A stretch of DNA of 64,000 nucleotides from Streptomyces sp. SLBN-118 (GTDB taxonomy: Bacteria; Actinomycetota; Actinomycetes; Streptomycetales; Streptomycetaceae). Below are positions 19,061-28,457 of the stretch, one piece after another (the stretch's first letter is position 1; each line of letters begins with the position of its first letter). Location: contig NZ_VFNP01000001.1 of assembly GCF_006715635.1 (NCBI RefSeq), forward strand, positions 248,001 to 312,000, given 5' to 3'. Under the pieces are notes generated by a model, which made no database searches, was not told the origin of the DNA, and saw only the letters and a program-made list of their open reading frames with translations. A program made the position numbers and the translations under genes.

Positions 19061-19978
19061 TCATGCCGTCCGGCTGCCCGGTTCGCCCAGCTCGGCGGAG
19101 ATCTCCGCGAGGGCCTCGAGGCGGCGTTCCAGGCTTGGGTGGGTGGAGAACAGGTTGGCCAGCGCCGTTCCGGGCCCGAGGGCGGGGGTGAAGAAGAACG
19201 CGTTGAACGCCTGGGCGGTACGCAGGTCCTGAGTAGGGATACGGGCGATGTCCCCGCTGACCTTGGTGAGCGCCGAGGCCAGAGCGGATGGCTTCGCGGT
19301 CAGCATGGCTCCGGCACGGTCTGCGGCCAGTTCGCGGTAGCGCGACAGTGCCCGGATGAGCAGGAAACTGAGCGCGTAGACGAGGGCCGAGACCGCCATG
19401 ACGGCCGCGAGTGCGACGGCGGTGTTCTGGTCGCGCTGGTCGCGTCCGCCGAACAGCTGGGAGTAGAAGGCGAAGCGGACGACGAGCCCCGCGATCACGC
19501 CCAGGAACGAGGCGATGGTGATCACAGCCACGTCGCGGTGCGCGACATGGGAGAGCTCGTGGGCGAGGACGCCTTCGAGCTCCTCAGTTGTCAGGCGGCG
19601 CTGCAGTCCGGTGGTGACGCACACGACGGCATGGTTGGCGTTGCGGCCGGTGGCGAACGCATTCGGCAGGTCCATGTCGGAGATGGCCACCCGGGGTTTG
19701 GGCATGTCCGCGGTGGCGCACAGCCGGTCGATCACGCCATGCAGCTGGGGCTGCTCGTCGGCCGTGACGAGGCGGCCGTGCATGGCGTACAGGGCGATCC
19801 GGTCGGAGAACCAGTACTGCGCACCCAGCAGCCCAGCGGCGATGACGACCACCAGGACGACGGACTTCAGCAGAACGATCAGCGCAGCAATGAACACCAC
19901 GTACACCAGCCCGAGCAGGAACATCGTGACCACCATGCGGGCGGTCAGCTGCCGATCGGGCTCAAAGCGGCTGTGCAT
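19061..19978 (-). CDS. htpX: HtpX-type membrane zinc metalloprotease (M48)
   Basis: A 305-residue protein with two N-terminal membrane helices (about 12-37 and 39-56), the zinc motif HELSH at 140-144 with ELAAD as the downstream Glu ligand, and two further helices between them. HtpX degrades damaged membrane proteins at the cytoplasmic membrane. The start MHSRFEPDRQLTAR fits homologues; the long upstream open frame is a shadow of pspAA. It sits between pspAA and pspAB, a known arrangement in actinobacteria. Confidence 0.93.
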   Translation of the reverse strand: MHSRFEPDRQLTARMVVTMFLLGLVYVVFIAALIVLLKSVVLVVVIAAGLLGAQYWFSDRIALYAMHGRLVTADEQPQLHGVIDRLCATADMPKPRVAISDMDLPNAFATGRNANHAVVCVTTGLQRRLTTEELEGVLAHELSHVAHRDVAVITIASFLGVIAGLVVRFAFYSQLFGGRDQRDQNTAVALAAVMAVSALVYALSFLLIRALSRYRELAADRAGAMLTAKPSALASALTKVSGDIARIPTQDLRTAQAFNAFFFTPALGPGTALANLFSTHPSLERRLEALAEISAELGEPGSRTA

Positions 19979-19983
19979 CGTCC

Positions 19984-20262
19984 TCACCCCGGGATCAGAC
20001 CCTCGTCGGACAGCAGTTCCCGCACCTTTGCGAGGCTGGTGCCCGCATCGGGCAGCACCAGGTCGGACGGCGTGATCTGCTCGTCCGGCAGCGGCGTGCC
20101 CAGGCTGCGTACCGCGTCCAGCAGGGCCGACAGGGCGGTGGTGAACGCCGCCTCCTCGCCCGCGTCGGCGGCCGACTGCAGGGCGGAGTCCAGCTCGTTG
20201 AGCCGGTCCAGGTACTCGTCGGTGATCTCGTACTGGCCCTCGCCGAGAATCCGCATGATCAT
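19984..20262 (-). CDS. pspAA: PspAA, small PspA-associated protein
   Basis: A 92-residue acidic protein starting MIMRILGEGQYEITDEYLDRLNELD, the PspAA domain, with a predicted strand and long helices. It overlaps the end of pspA by four bases and is followed five bases on by htpX. PspAA is a PspA partner by genomic association; its action is not known. Confidence 0.85.
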   Translation of the reverse strand: MIMRILGEGQYEITDEYLDRLNELDSALQSAADAGEEAAFTTALSALLDAVRSLGTPLPDEQITPSDLVLPDAGTSLAKVRELLSDEGLIPG

Positions 20263-21035
20263 GATGTCGCCTCCTGGTCCGACAGGCTCTTCGGGGCATC
20301 AGGACCCTCCACCGCCGCCGGGGCGGAAGCGGACGGCAGCTGTGCCTTCATCCGGGCCAACTCCGCTTCGACGTCACTGCCCGCGGTCACGCGCTCAAGC
20401 TCGGCCTGTATGTCATCCCGCCCAGCGGGCAGCGTGGCGTCCTCCAACGCCCCTGAGGCGAGCAGCTCGTCCAGCGCACCGGCGCGGGCCTGCATCTGCT
20501 CGGTCTTGTCCTGGGCGCGCTGCATGGCCAGGCCCACATCGCCCAGCTCTTCACCAATGCCAGTGACGGCCTCGGTGATCCGGGTCTGGGCCTCGGCCGC
20601 GGTGTAGGTGGCCTTGATCGTCTCCTTGCGGGTACGGAACGAGTCCACCTTCGCCTGCAGACGTTGGGCAGCCAGGGTCAGCTTCTCCTCCTGCTCCCTC
20701 AGAGACGCCTGCTGACCCTGCAGATCGGTGATCTGCGAGGCCACCGCCGTCCGGCGGGTCAGCGCCTCACGGGCCAGATCCTCCCGACCGGCCGCGAGCG
20801 CCTGCTGGGCCTGGTCCTGCAGCTTGCCCGTGGACTGCTGCAACTGGTTCACCTGCAGCTCGACGCGCTTACGGCTGGTCGCCACATCGGCCACGCCACG
20901 TCGTACCTTCTGCAGCATCCCCAACTGCTGCTCGTAGGAGTAGTCCAGGACTTCGCGCGGGTCCTCGGCCCGGTCCAGCGCCTTGTTGGCCTTGATCCGG
21001 AACAGGGCGGCGATACGGTGAGTGATGCTGGTCAT
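20259..21035 (-). CDS. pspA: PspA/IM30 (ESCRT-III-like) membrane-repair protein
   Basis: A 258-residue protein, nearly all long coiled-coil helices (about 20-190), starting MTSITHRIAALFRIKANKALDR with the amphipathic membrane-binding helix and the ALDRAEDPREVLDY segment common to the family. It forms oligomers on stressed membranes. AGGAAGG precedes the ATG; upstream in-frame sequence lacks family similarity. It heads the pspA-pspAA-htpX-pspAB operon; no PspF- or PspC-type regulator is present nearby. Confidence 0.94.
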   Translation of the reverse strand: MTSITHRIAALFRIKANKALDRAEDPREVLDYSYEQQLGMLQKVRRGVADVATSRKRVELQVNQLQQSTGKLQDQAQQALAAGREDLAREALTRRTAVASQITDLQGQQASLREQEEKLTLAAQRLQAKVDSFRTRKETIKATYTAAEAQTRITEAVTGIGEELGDVGLAMQRAQDKTEQMQARAGALDELLASGALEDATLPAGRDDIQAELERVTAGSDVEAELARMKAQLPSASAPAAVEGPDAPKSLSDQEATS

Positions 21036-21129
21036 GACAACGCCTTCCTCTCGGCTTCTGGGCGATGCGGGAGAGACCGGCCGGGCCGTTTGCGGGCACC
21101 TGCGCAGCGGCGTCTGCCGCCGCAGGTCA

Positions 21130-21445
21130 CAGCCCCGACCATGGCTCTTCCATTGTCCGGGCACGCCCCCGTCCCGGCAGCTCCACCCGCCCCAGGCCGT
21201 AGCGTGCCTCGGGCGGTCACGGCCTCCTCCCGGCTGCAGCCGGGCCCTGAGCAGCGCGGGTGTCGCGGCGAGTGCGGCGACGGCATGGACGAGAGCTGCG
21301 GCGATGTAGCCGGCACCCCACAAGAGCCCCGCAGTCGGGCCAGTGGCGGGCAGCGGGGTTCGTCGGGGGTGATCAGGCGAGCCAGGTCGTAGACCACGGC
21401 CGCGAGGATCAGTGCCCCGCTCAGGATGGCCACCACGGCAGCCAT
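21130..21445 (-). pseudogene. Small membrane protein, possibly frameshifted
   Basis: The frame starting at 21445 reads MAAVVAILSGALILAAVVYDLARLITPDEP, a clean membrane helix, then becomes low-complexity. From about 21355 a different frame reads GLLWGAGYIAAALVHAVAALAATPALL, a second clean helix with good third-position GC. One frameshift near 21350-21365 would join them into a two-helix protein. It may be a real break or a sequencing error; two unrelated short frames are also possible. Confidence 0.4.
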
Positions 21446-21480
21446 GACGCTCTCGCCCGGTACCGCGCGGACCGGCCGAC

Positions 21481-21723
21481 CTACGGCCGACCGGATGCGT
21501 GCCGGTCGTGCTTACGCAGCCGGTCCGTCGGGTCACTGTCCTGGCCGGATCCGCGGTGGCCGCCGTGCATGCCGCGCATCATGAAGAACATCATCAGCGG
21601 ACAGACCATGACGACGCCCAGCAGGACCAGGGTGCCGACGGGCACTCCGAGCGCCAGTGCGCTGACCACGACGATGGCGAGCGCGATGGCGTACAGGCCG
21701 TAGTTGCGCTGGCTGGTGCTCAT
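21481..21723 (-). CDS. Small DUF2933-like membrane protein
   Basis: An 80-residue protein with two closely spaced helices (about 10-28 and 31-50), the second ending in MMFFMMRGMHGGHRG, followed by a charged tail. This Met/His-rich pattern is typical of DUF2933 proteins, which often occur with metal-handling genes. A strong site, GAGGAGG, precedes the ATG. The function is unknown. Confidence 0.75.
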   Translation of the reverse strand: MSTSQRNYGLYAIALAIVVVSALALGVPVGTLVLLGVVMVCPLMMFFMMRGMHGGHRGSGQDSDPTDRLRKHDRHASGRP

Positions 21724-21781
21724 AGTGGGCCTCCTCAAGGGCCGCATGGTGTGCCCAGGCCGCACGTGCGCAGCCTCGACA

Positions 21782-22048
21782 TCAGGGATGGGTACCGGGG
21801 CCGGCACCGCGCAGCACGCTCAGATGGCGCCGGTATTCCTCCTCGTCGATCTCGCCACGGGCGAACCGCTCGGCGAGCAGCTGCTCTGGCGCAGGCCCAG
21901 TGGGGGTACGGGTGTGCTCGTGCGGGCGTTCCAGGGCGCGGAAGAGCAGCACGGCAACGGTGATGATCAGCGCCCAGAACAGGATCATGCCGGCCGACAT
22001 CGCGAACCAGCCCCACCCGCTGACGTCGTGGTCGAACCAGAACATCAT
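21782..22048 (-). CDS. SHOCT-domain small membrane protein
   Basis: An 88-residue protein: a membrane helix (about 12-40) followed by a soluble tail ending [26 protein letters not shown], the SHOCT domain (short C-terminal domain, thought to mediate oligomerisation). It lies just upstream of the DUF2933-like gene on the same strand, so they probably form a pair. GGGGAGTGA precedes the start; two adjacent ATGs are possible. Confidence 0.85.
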   Translation of the reverse strand: MMFWFDHDVSGWGWFAMSAGMILFWALIITVAVLLFRALERPHEHTRTPTGPAPEQLLAERFARGEIDEEEYRRHLSVLRGAGPGTHP

Positions 22049-22119
22049 CGCGTGTCACTCCCCATGTCAAGCCGGACAAGCGGCCCCGACGGTCGTCGTC
22101 GGGGTGGTTTCCCTTGCTG

Positions 22120-22404
22120 TCAGCCTCTCTGTTCCAGCGCCGATGTGAGCAGGGTCTGAAGGTCCCCACCTGCTGGGCCGGTCAGCCCCTGCTTGGTGTC
22201 GACCACGGCGTTCATGTCGGCGAAGACCAGCGGAGGCGTCCATGGCACGGGGACGGGCCGCAGGACGACGGCGAGCCTGATCAGGACCAGTTCCCGCATG
22301 ATGAACGCCCCATAGGCACTGCGGCTGACAGCCGGACCGATCCGGCGCAGCGACCGGTCGAGGTGCCGCTGCGCCAGGCCCAGCAGCCACACCGCTCCGA
22401 ACAC
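22120..22404 (-). pseudogene. C-terminal relic of a membrane acyltransferase (acyltransferase 3 family)
   Basis: The frame reads [40 protein letters not shown] and RPVPVP, which match the last membrane helices of acyltransferase-3 proteins. Upstream (above 22404) the similarity ends at once in an unrelated sequence without a start, and the final helix is replaced by a short unrelated tail. It is the broken end of a gene normally about 350-400 residues long. Confidence 0.6.
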
Positions 22405-22527
22405 CTGGCAGCGTGCTGCGCCCCCGGTTGGTGGACACTCCCGAGTCCCGATCAGGGCCGGTCGCAGTGCGGCCCGGCCCAGGCTCGGCGACTCTGGAGG
22501 CAGAGGCATGCATCGGGAGGAGCGCCC

Positions 22528-24314
<1,787 letters not shown>

Positions 24315-24318
<4 letters not shown>

Positions 24319-25397
24319 GCCCCGCACGCGGCACCCGCACCCGAAAGCCTTCGGCGACCTCGACGCCTGCGAAGAAGGCCCCGACGAGCAAGCAGAGCAC
24401 GACGTCAGAACTTCCCGACGACCGGCCGGGCATCGGGCACAAGGTGAATCTGCTGGAGGCCATGACGCGCATCCGGCGCTTCGAGGAGCGATGCGTAGAG
24501 TTGTACAGCGCCGCCAAGATCCGCGGCTTCGTCCACCTCTACATCGGAGAGGAGGCCGTCGCCGTCGGCGTCAGCGAGGCGCTGACCCCCGAGGACGCGG
24601 TTGTCTCCACCTACCGCGAGCACGGCCACGCGCTGGCCCGCGGAATCCCGGCCGAAGCCGTCATGGCCGAGATGTACGGCAGGACGACCGGCTGCAGCGG
24701 TGGCCGGGGCGGATCGATGCATCTGTTCGACGCAAGCCGCCGCTTCTACGGCGGCAACGCGATCGTCGCCGGCGGGCTCCCCCTGGCCGCCGGCCTCGCT
24801 CTCGCCGACCGCATGCGCGCACGGCCCCGCGTCACGTGCTGCTTCTTCGGTGACGGGGCCTTCGCCGAGGGCGAGTTCCACGAGACGGCGAACCTCGCAG
24901 CCCTGTGGGGTCTGCCGCTGCTGCTCGTCTGCGAGAACAACCTCTATGCCATGGGCACAGCCATCGAGCGGCACGAGGCACAGACAGACCTGGCCATGCG
25001 TGCCGCATCGTACGGCATGGTCGCCTGGGCCGTGGACGGCATGGACGTCGAAGCCGTCGAGCAGGCCGCCCGCCGGGCTGCCGAGAGCATCCGGGCCGGA
25101 GCCGGACCTCACTTCCTGGAGCTGCGCACCTACCGCTTCCGCGCCCACTCCATGTACGACCCGGACCGCTACCGGGACAAGGAGGAGGTCGAACAGTGGA
25201 AGAACCGGGACCCGATCACCCGCCTCGTGGACCGCATGCGCGAGAACGATGAGCTGGGCGACAAGGAACTCGCCCGGATCGAGCAGCAGGTCACCGACGA
25301 GATCGACCGCGCCGTCGAAACGGCCGAACAGGCGCCCGAGGAACCGGCCGAAAACCTGCTCCGCCATGTCACCAGTGCTCCGGTGGAGGTGAACTGA
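24315..25397 (+). CDS. pdhA: Pyruvate dehydrogenase E1 component, alpha subunit
   Basis: A 360-residue protein with a Lys/Thr/Ser-rich N-terminal tail of about 40 residues. The thiamine-diphosphate motif [12 protein letters not shown]...ENN is at 177-206, and the phosphorylation-loop region [15 protein letters not shown] follows. It carries out the decarboxylation step of the 2-oxoacid dehydrogenase complex together with the beta subunit. It lies between the ligase and pdhB with a two-base gap to pdhB. A branched-chain 2-oxoacid substrate is possible; the [11 protein letters not shown] region looks pyruvate- or acetoin-like. Confidence 0.9.
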
Positions 25398-25399
25398 CC

Positions 25400-26398
25400 A
25401 TGGGCGCCACCGGGCAGCCGCAGGAGCCGAAGACCACCTACCGGGAGGCGATGCGTGAGGCCCTGCGTGAGGCCCTGCGCTCCGACGATCGCGTCTTCCT
25501 CATGGGCGAGGATGTGGGCCGGTACGGCGGATGTTTCGGCGTCAGCCTCGGCCTGCTGGAGGAGTTCGGGCCGGAACGGGTTCGCGACACCCCGCTGTCG
25601 GAATCCGCGTTCGTGGGCGCGGGCATCGGCGCGGCCTTGGCCGGGATGCGGCCCATCGTCGAGATCATGACCGTGAACTTCAGCCTGCTCGCCCTCGACC
25701 AGATCCTCAATAACGCCGCCACGCTGTTGCACATGTCGGGCGGCCAGCTGCCCGTGCCGCTGGTGATCCGCATGACGACGGGCGCAGGGCGGCAGCTCGC
25801 CGCACAGCATTCGCACAGTCTGGAGGGCTGGTACGCGCACATTCCCGGCATCCGCGTCCTCGCACCGGCCACCATCGAGGACGCGCGCCATATGCTGGCC
25901 CCGGCGCTGGCTGACCGCGACCCCGTACTGATCTTCGAGCACGGAAGCCTCTACAACGCCTCGGGCGAACTCCCTCCTCCCACCGCCCCCGTGGATCTGG
26001 AACACGCCGCGATCCGCCGCCCCGGCACCGACATCTCCCTGATCACGTACGGCGGTTCGCTGCCCAAAGCCCTCGCGGCGGCGGACGAGCTTGCCGCCGA
26101 AGGCATCAGCGCCGACGTGATCGACCTGCGCACGCTCCGTCCCCTCGACGATGCGGCCATCACCGGTTCGGTAGCCCGTACGCACCGAGTCGTGGTCATC
26201 GATGAGGCATGGCGCACCGGAAGCCTCGCCGCTGAGGTGTCCGCCCGCATCGCCGAGGAGTCGTTCTACGACCTGGACGCACCTGTGGAGCGAGTGTGCA
26301 GCGCGGAAGTCCCCATTCCATATGCCCGGCGGCTTGAGGAGGCGGCCCTGCCGCAGACCGCCGACATCGTCGCGGCGGCGCACCGGGTGGTGGAGTGA
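25400..26398 (+). CDS. pdhB: Pyruvate dehydrogenase E1 component, beta subunit
   Basis: A 332-residue transketolase-fold protein: [15 protein letters not shown] at the start, [17 protein letters not shown] near residue 35, [25 protein letters not shown] near 65-90 and the C-terminal domain [18 protein letters not shown]. It forms the alpha2-beta2 E1 enzyme with the preceding gene product. The start is two bases past the pdhA stop. The stop overlaps a GTG six bases before the chosen E2 start. Confidence 0.93.
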   Translation: MGATGQPQEPKTTYREAMREALREALRSDDRVFLMGEDVGRYGGCFGVSLGLLEEFGPERVRDTPLSESAFVGAGIGAALAGMRPIVEIMTVNFSLLALDQILNNAATLLHMSGGQLPVPLVIRMTTGAGRQLAAQHSHSLEGWYAHIPGIRVLAPATIEDARHMLAPALADRDPVLIFEHGSLYNASGELPPPTAPVDLEHAAIRRPGTDISLITYGGSLPKALAAADELAAEGISADVIDLRTLRPLDDAAITGSVARTHRVVVIDEAWRTGSLAAEVSARIAEESFYDLDAPVERVCSAEVPIPYARRLEEAALPQTADIVAAAHRVVE

Positions 26399-26400
26399 CC

Positions 26401-27792
26401 ATGGCCGAGTTCACCATGCCGTCCCTGGGCGCCGACATGGAGGAGGGCACGCTCCAGGAATGGCTGGTACAGCCCGGTGACCAGGTCCATAAAGGCGATG
26501 CCGTCGCGGTCGTCGAAACCGCGAAGTCGACGATCGAGGTGGAGTGCTTCGAGACCGGGATGGTGGGGCAGCTGCTCGTCGAGCCGGGCACGACGGTGCC
26601 GGTCGGCGCGGCGCTCGCGGTGATCGAGCCGACCGCAGAAGGACCCGAGAAACGCGAGAAGCATCGAAAGGCCGAGAAGGCCGAGAAGGCCGAGGGGAAA
26701 CGACCGGTCCCCTCGACGCCGACCCTCGCGACGCCCACCACCCCACCCGAACGCGCCGGGGTTCCGGCGCCGTCCGCTGCCCACGAACGCGGGCACACCG
26801 AAGCGGGCCCCTTGCTCCGGCATGCCGCGGAGCGCAGCGGCATCGACCTGGATACCCTCCACGGATCCGGGCGCGGAGGGCGTGTCACCCGAACCGACGT
26901 CGAGCGGGCCACGGCTGCCGCGATTGCTGCTCAGCCGTTGCGCGTACGGGCCACCCCCCTCGCCCGGCGGCTCGCCGCCGAACTGGACGTCGACCTGGCC
27001 GCGGTGACCGGGACCGGCAAGGACTCCGCCGTCCGTGCCGCGGACGTGCGCAAGGCAGCCCCCGGCCCGGCGACCGCGGCCCCGCCCTCGCCCGATGTCG
27101 CCGCCCCTGCGCATCCTTCCGAAGACCGGGCGACGGCCATGCGTCAGGCGATTGCAGGCCTCATGAGCCGCGCCAACCGCGACATCCCGCACTACTACCT
27201 GTCCACGACCGTCGACATGGCCGCCGCCATGGACTGGCTGCACGAGCACAACCGGCGCAGCCGGGTCGCCGAGCGACTGCTTCCCACAGCCCTGCTACTC
27301 AAGGCCGCGGCCCGCGCAGCTCGCGAGGTCCCCGAGCTCAACGGCTTCTGGACCGACGACCACTTCACCGCCGGCGACGGCGTACACCTCGGCGTGGCCG
27401 TGTCCCTGCGCGGCGGCGGGCTCATCGCCCCCGCCCTCCACGACGCTGACAGCCTCGAACTCCCGCAGTTGATGACCGCCTTGAAGGACCTGGTTGTCCG
27501 CGCCCGCACGGGCCGGCTGCGTGGATCGGAGGTATCCGACTCGACGATCACGGTCACCAATCTCGGCGATCAGGGCGTGGAGTCTGTCTTCGGCGTGATC
27601 TACCCGCCGCAGGTGTCCCTGGTCGGCTTCGGGCGGGTGGGCGACCGGCCGTGTGCTGTCGACGGCCTGCTGGGTGTACGGCCCGTCGTCACAGCCACCC
27701 TTTCGGCGGACCACCGAGCGACGGACGGCGCCGTGGGGGCCCGCTACCTGACGACGGTCGACCGCCTCTTGCAGAACCCGGAGCAGCTGTGA
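26401..27792 (+). CDS. pdhC: Dihydrolipoamide acyltransferase (E2) with one lipoyl and two E3/E1-binding domains
   Basis: A 463-residue protein. Lipoyl domain 1-76 with the lipoylated Lys42 in VVETAKSTIEVE; a charged linker; a peripheral-subunit-binding domain at about 137-170 (GIDLDTLHGSGRGGRVTRTDV) and a second, related one at about 184-218 (DVDLAAVTGTGKDSAVRAADV); the catalytic domain to the end with DHRATDG near 437. It passes the acyl group from E1 to CoA. Two binding domains in tandem are unusual; most E2 proteins have one. A GTG at 26395 would add two residues. No E3 gene is nearby, so a shared E3 must serve the complex. Confidence 0.92.
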   Translation: MAEFTMPSLGADMEEGTLQEWLVQPGDQVHKGDAVAVVETAKSTIEVECFETGMVGQLLVEPGTTVPVGAALAVIEPTAEGPEKREKHRKAEKAEKAEGKRPVPSTPTLATPTTPPERAGVPAPSAAHERGHTEAGPLLRHAAERSGIDLDTLHGSGRGGRVTRTDVERATAAAIAAQPLRVRATPLARRLAAELDVDLAAVTGTGKDSAVRAADVRKAAPGPATAAPPSPDVAAPAHPSEDRATAMRQAIAGLMSRANRDIPHYYLSTTVDMAAAMDWLHEHNRRSRVAERLLPTALLLKAAARAAREVPELNGFWTDDHFTAGDGVHLGVAVSLRGGGLIAPALHDADSLELPQLMTALKDLVVRARTGRLRGSEVSDSTITVTNLGDQGVESVFGVIYPPQVSLVGFGRVGDRPCAVDGLLGVRPVVTATLSADHRATDGAVGARYLTTVDRLLQNPEQL

Positions 27793-28049
27793 ACCGAACC
27801 GAAGCACTGGACGTGGTCAAGGAGTCAATCGCCCGCGTCATCCCGGATGCCGACTTCGGCGCCTTGGGGCCGGACGACGCGTTCCGCGACGTCCTCGAGA
27901 TGGACTCGCTGGACTTCCTGAGCTTCGTCGAGACCCTCGGCGAACGCACCGGCATACGCATCGACGACGAGGACACGGTGTTCTTCACCACACTGTCCGG
28001 CAGCGCCGGCTTCCTCGTCGACCGTACAGAGAACGGAGACGTGCGATGA
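27789..28049 (+). CDS. Acyl carrier protein
   Basis: An 86-residue acidic protein with the phosphopantetheine site EMDSLDFLSFVE, Ser40, and the usual four-helix ACP layout. The prosthetic group would carry an acyl chain as thioester. The GTG start makes a 4-base overlap with the E2 gene, and the stop overlaps the next start (ATGA), so the stoichiometry is tied to the dehydrogenase. It is not next to fatty-acid or polyketide genes. A dedicated carrier for lipoate/octanoate or for an acetyl unit made by this operon is an inference. Confidence 0.88.
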   Translation: MNRTEALDVVKESIARVIPDADFGALGPDDAFRDVLEMDSLDFLSFVETLGERTGIRIDDEDTVFFTTLSGSAGFLVDRTENGDVR

Positions 28050-28240
28050 CTGAGAACGTTGCCCCGAACGAGCACGAAAGGCTGCGCACCCTGGAGTCCC
28101 AGGTGCAGATCCTGGCACAGGCCGTCAGAGCACTGGCCGAAGGACTGGAGGACATCCCCTCAGAGGACACTGAGATGGAGAAGCGGGCAGCCCGCGGCGC
28201 GCGGCTGGCGCACGAACTCCTCCTCTCCCAAGGGCTTTAG
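28046..28240 (+). CDS. Small coiled-coil protein at the end of the PDH-ACP operon
   Basis: A 64-residue, very acidic, almost fully helical protein (HERLRTLESQVQILAQAVRA with heptad Leu/Val). It overlaps the ACP gene by ATGA and is followed directly by a hairpin. I know no function. The tight coupling makes a structural or adaptor role in the same complex plausible. Confidence 0.7.
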   Translation: MTENVAPNEHERLRTLESQVQILAQAVRALAEGLEDIPSEDTEMEKRAARGARLAHELLLSQGL

Positions 28241-28275
28241 GGAGGGGTGGGCACCCTTCCGATACAGACGTATCG
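28241..28275 (+). terminator. Double hairpin terminator after the PDH-ACP operon
   Basis: GGAGGGGT (28241-28248) pairs with ACCCTTCC (28253-28260) with one G-T pair, right after the stop codon. A second small hairpin, GATAC-4-GTATC, follows at 28261-28274. There is no T run, but the position fits an operon terminator. Confidence 0.5.
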
Positions 28276-28457
28276 TTTCGCTCGGGGAGTGATCGGTCAG
28301 CGCCAGAGTGCTGGTTCTACCCACTTGCATGTCGCATCCGGGTACGCGGCTCGGAACGGCACCTCCCGCCCGCACGATCTGGCCGGCCGGCGGCCGAGCG
28401 CAGCATGAACTGACGTACTGAGTCCGCATGTTGCCCCTCGTGACGCGGGAGCCGCTT

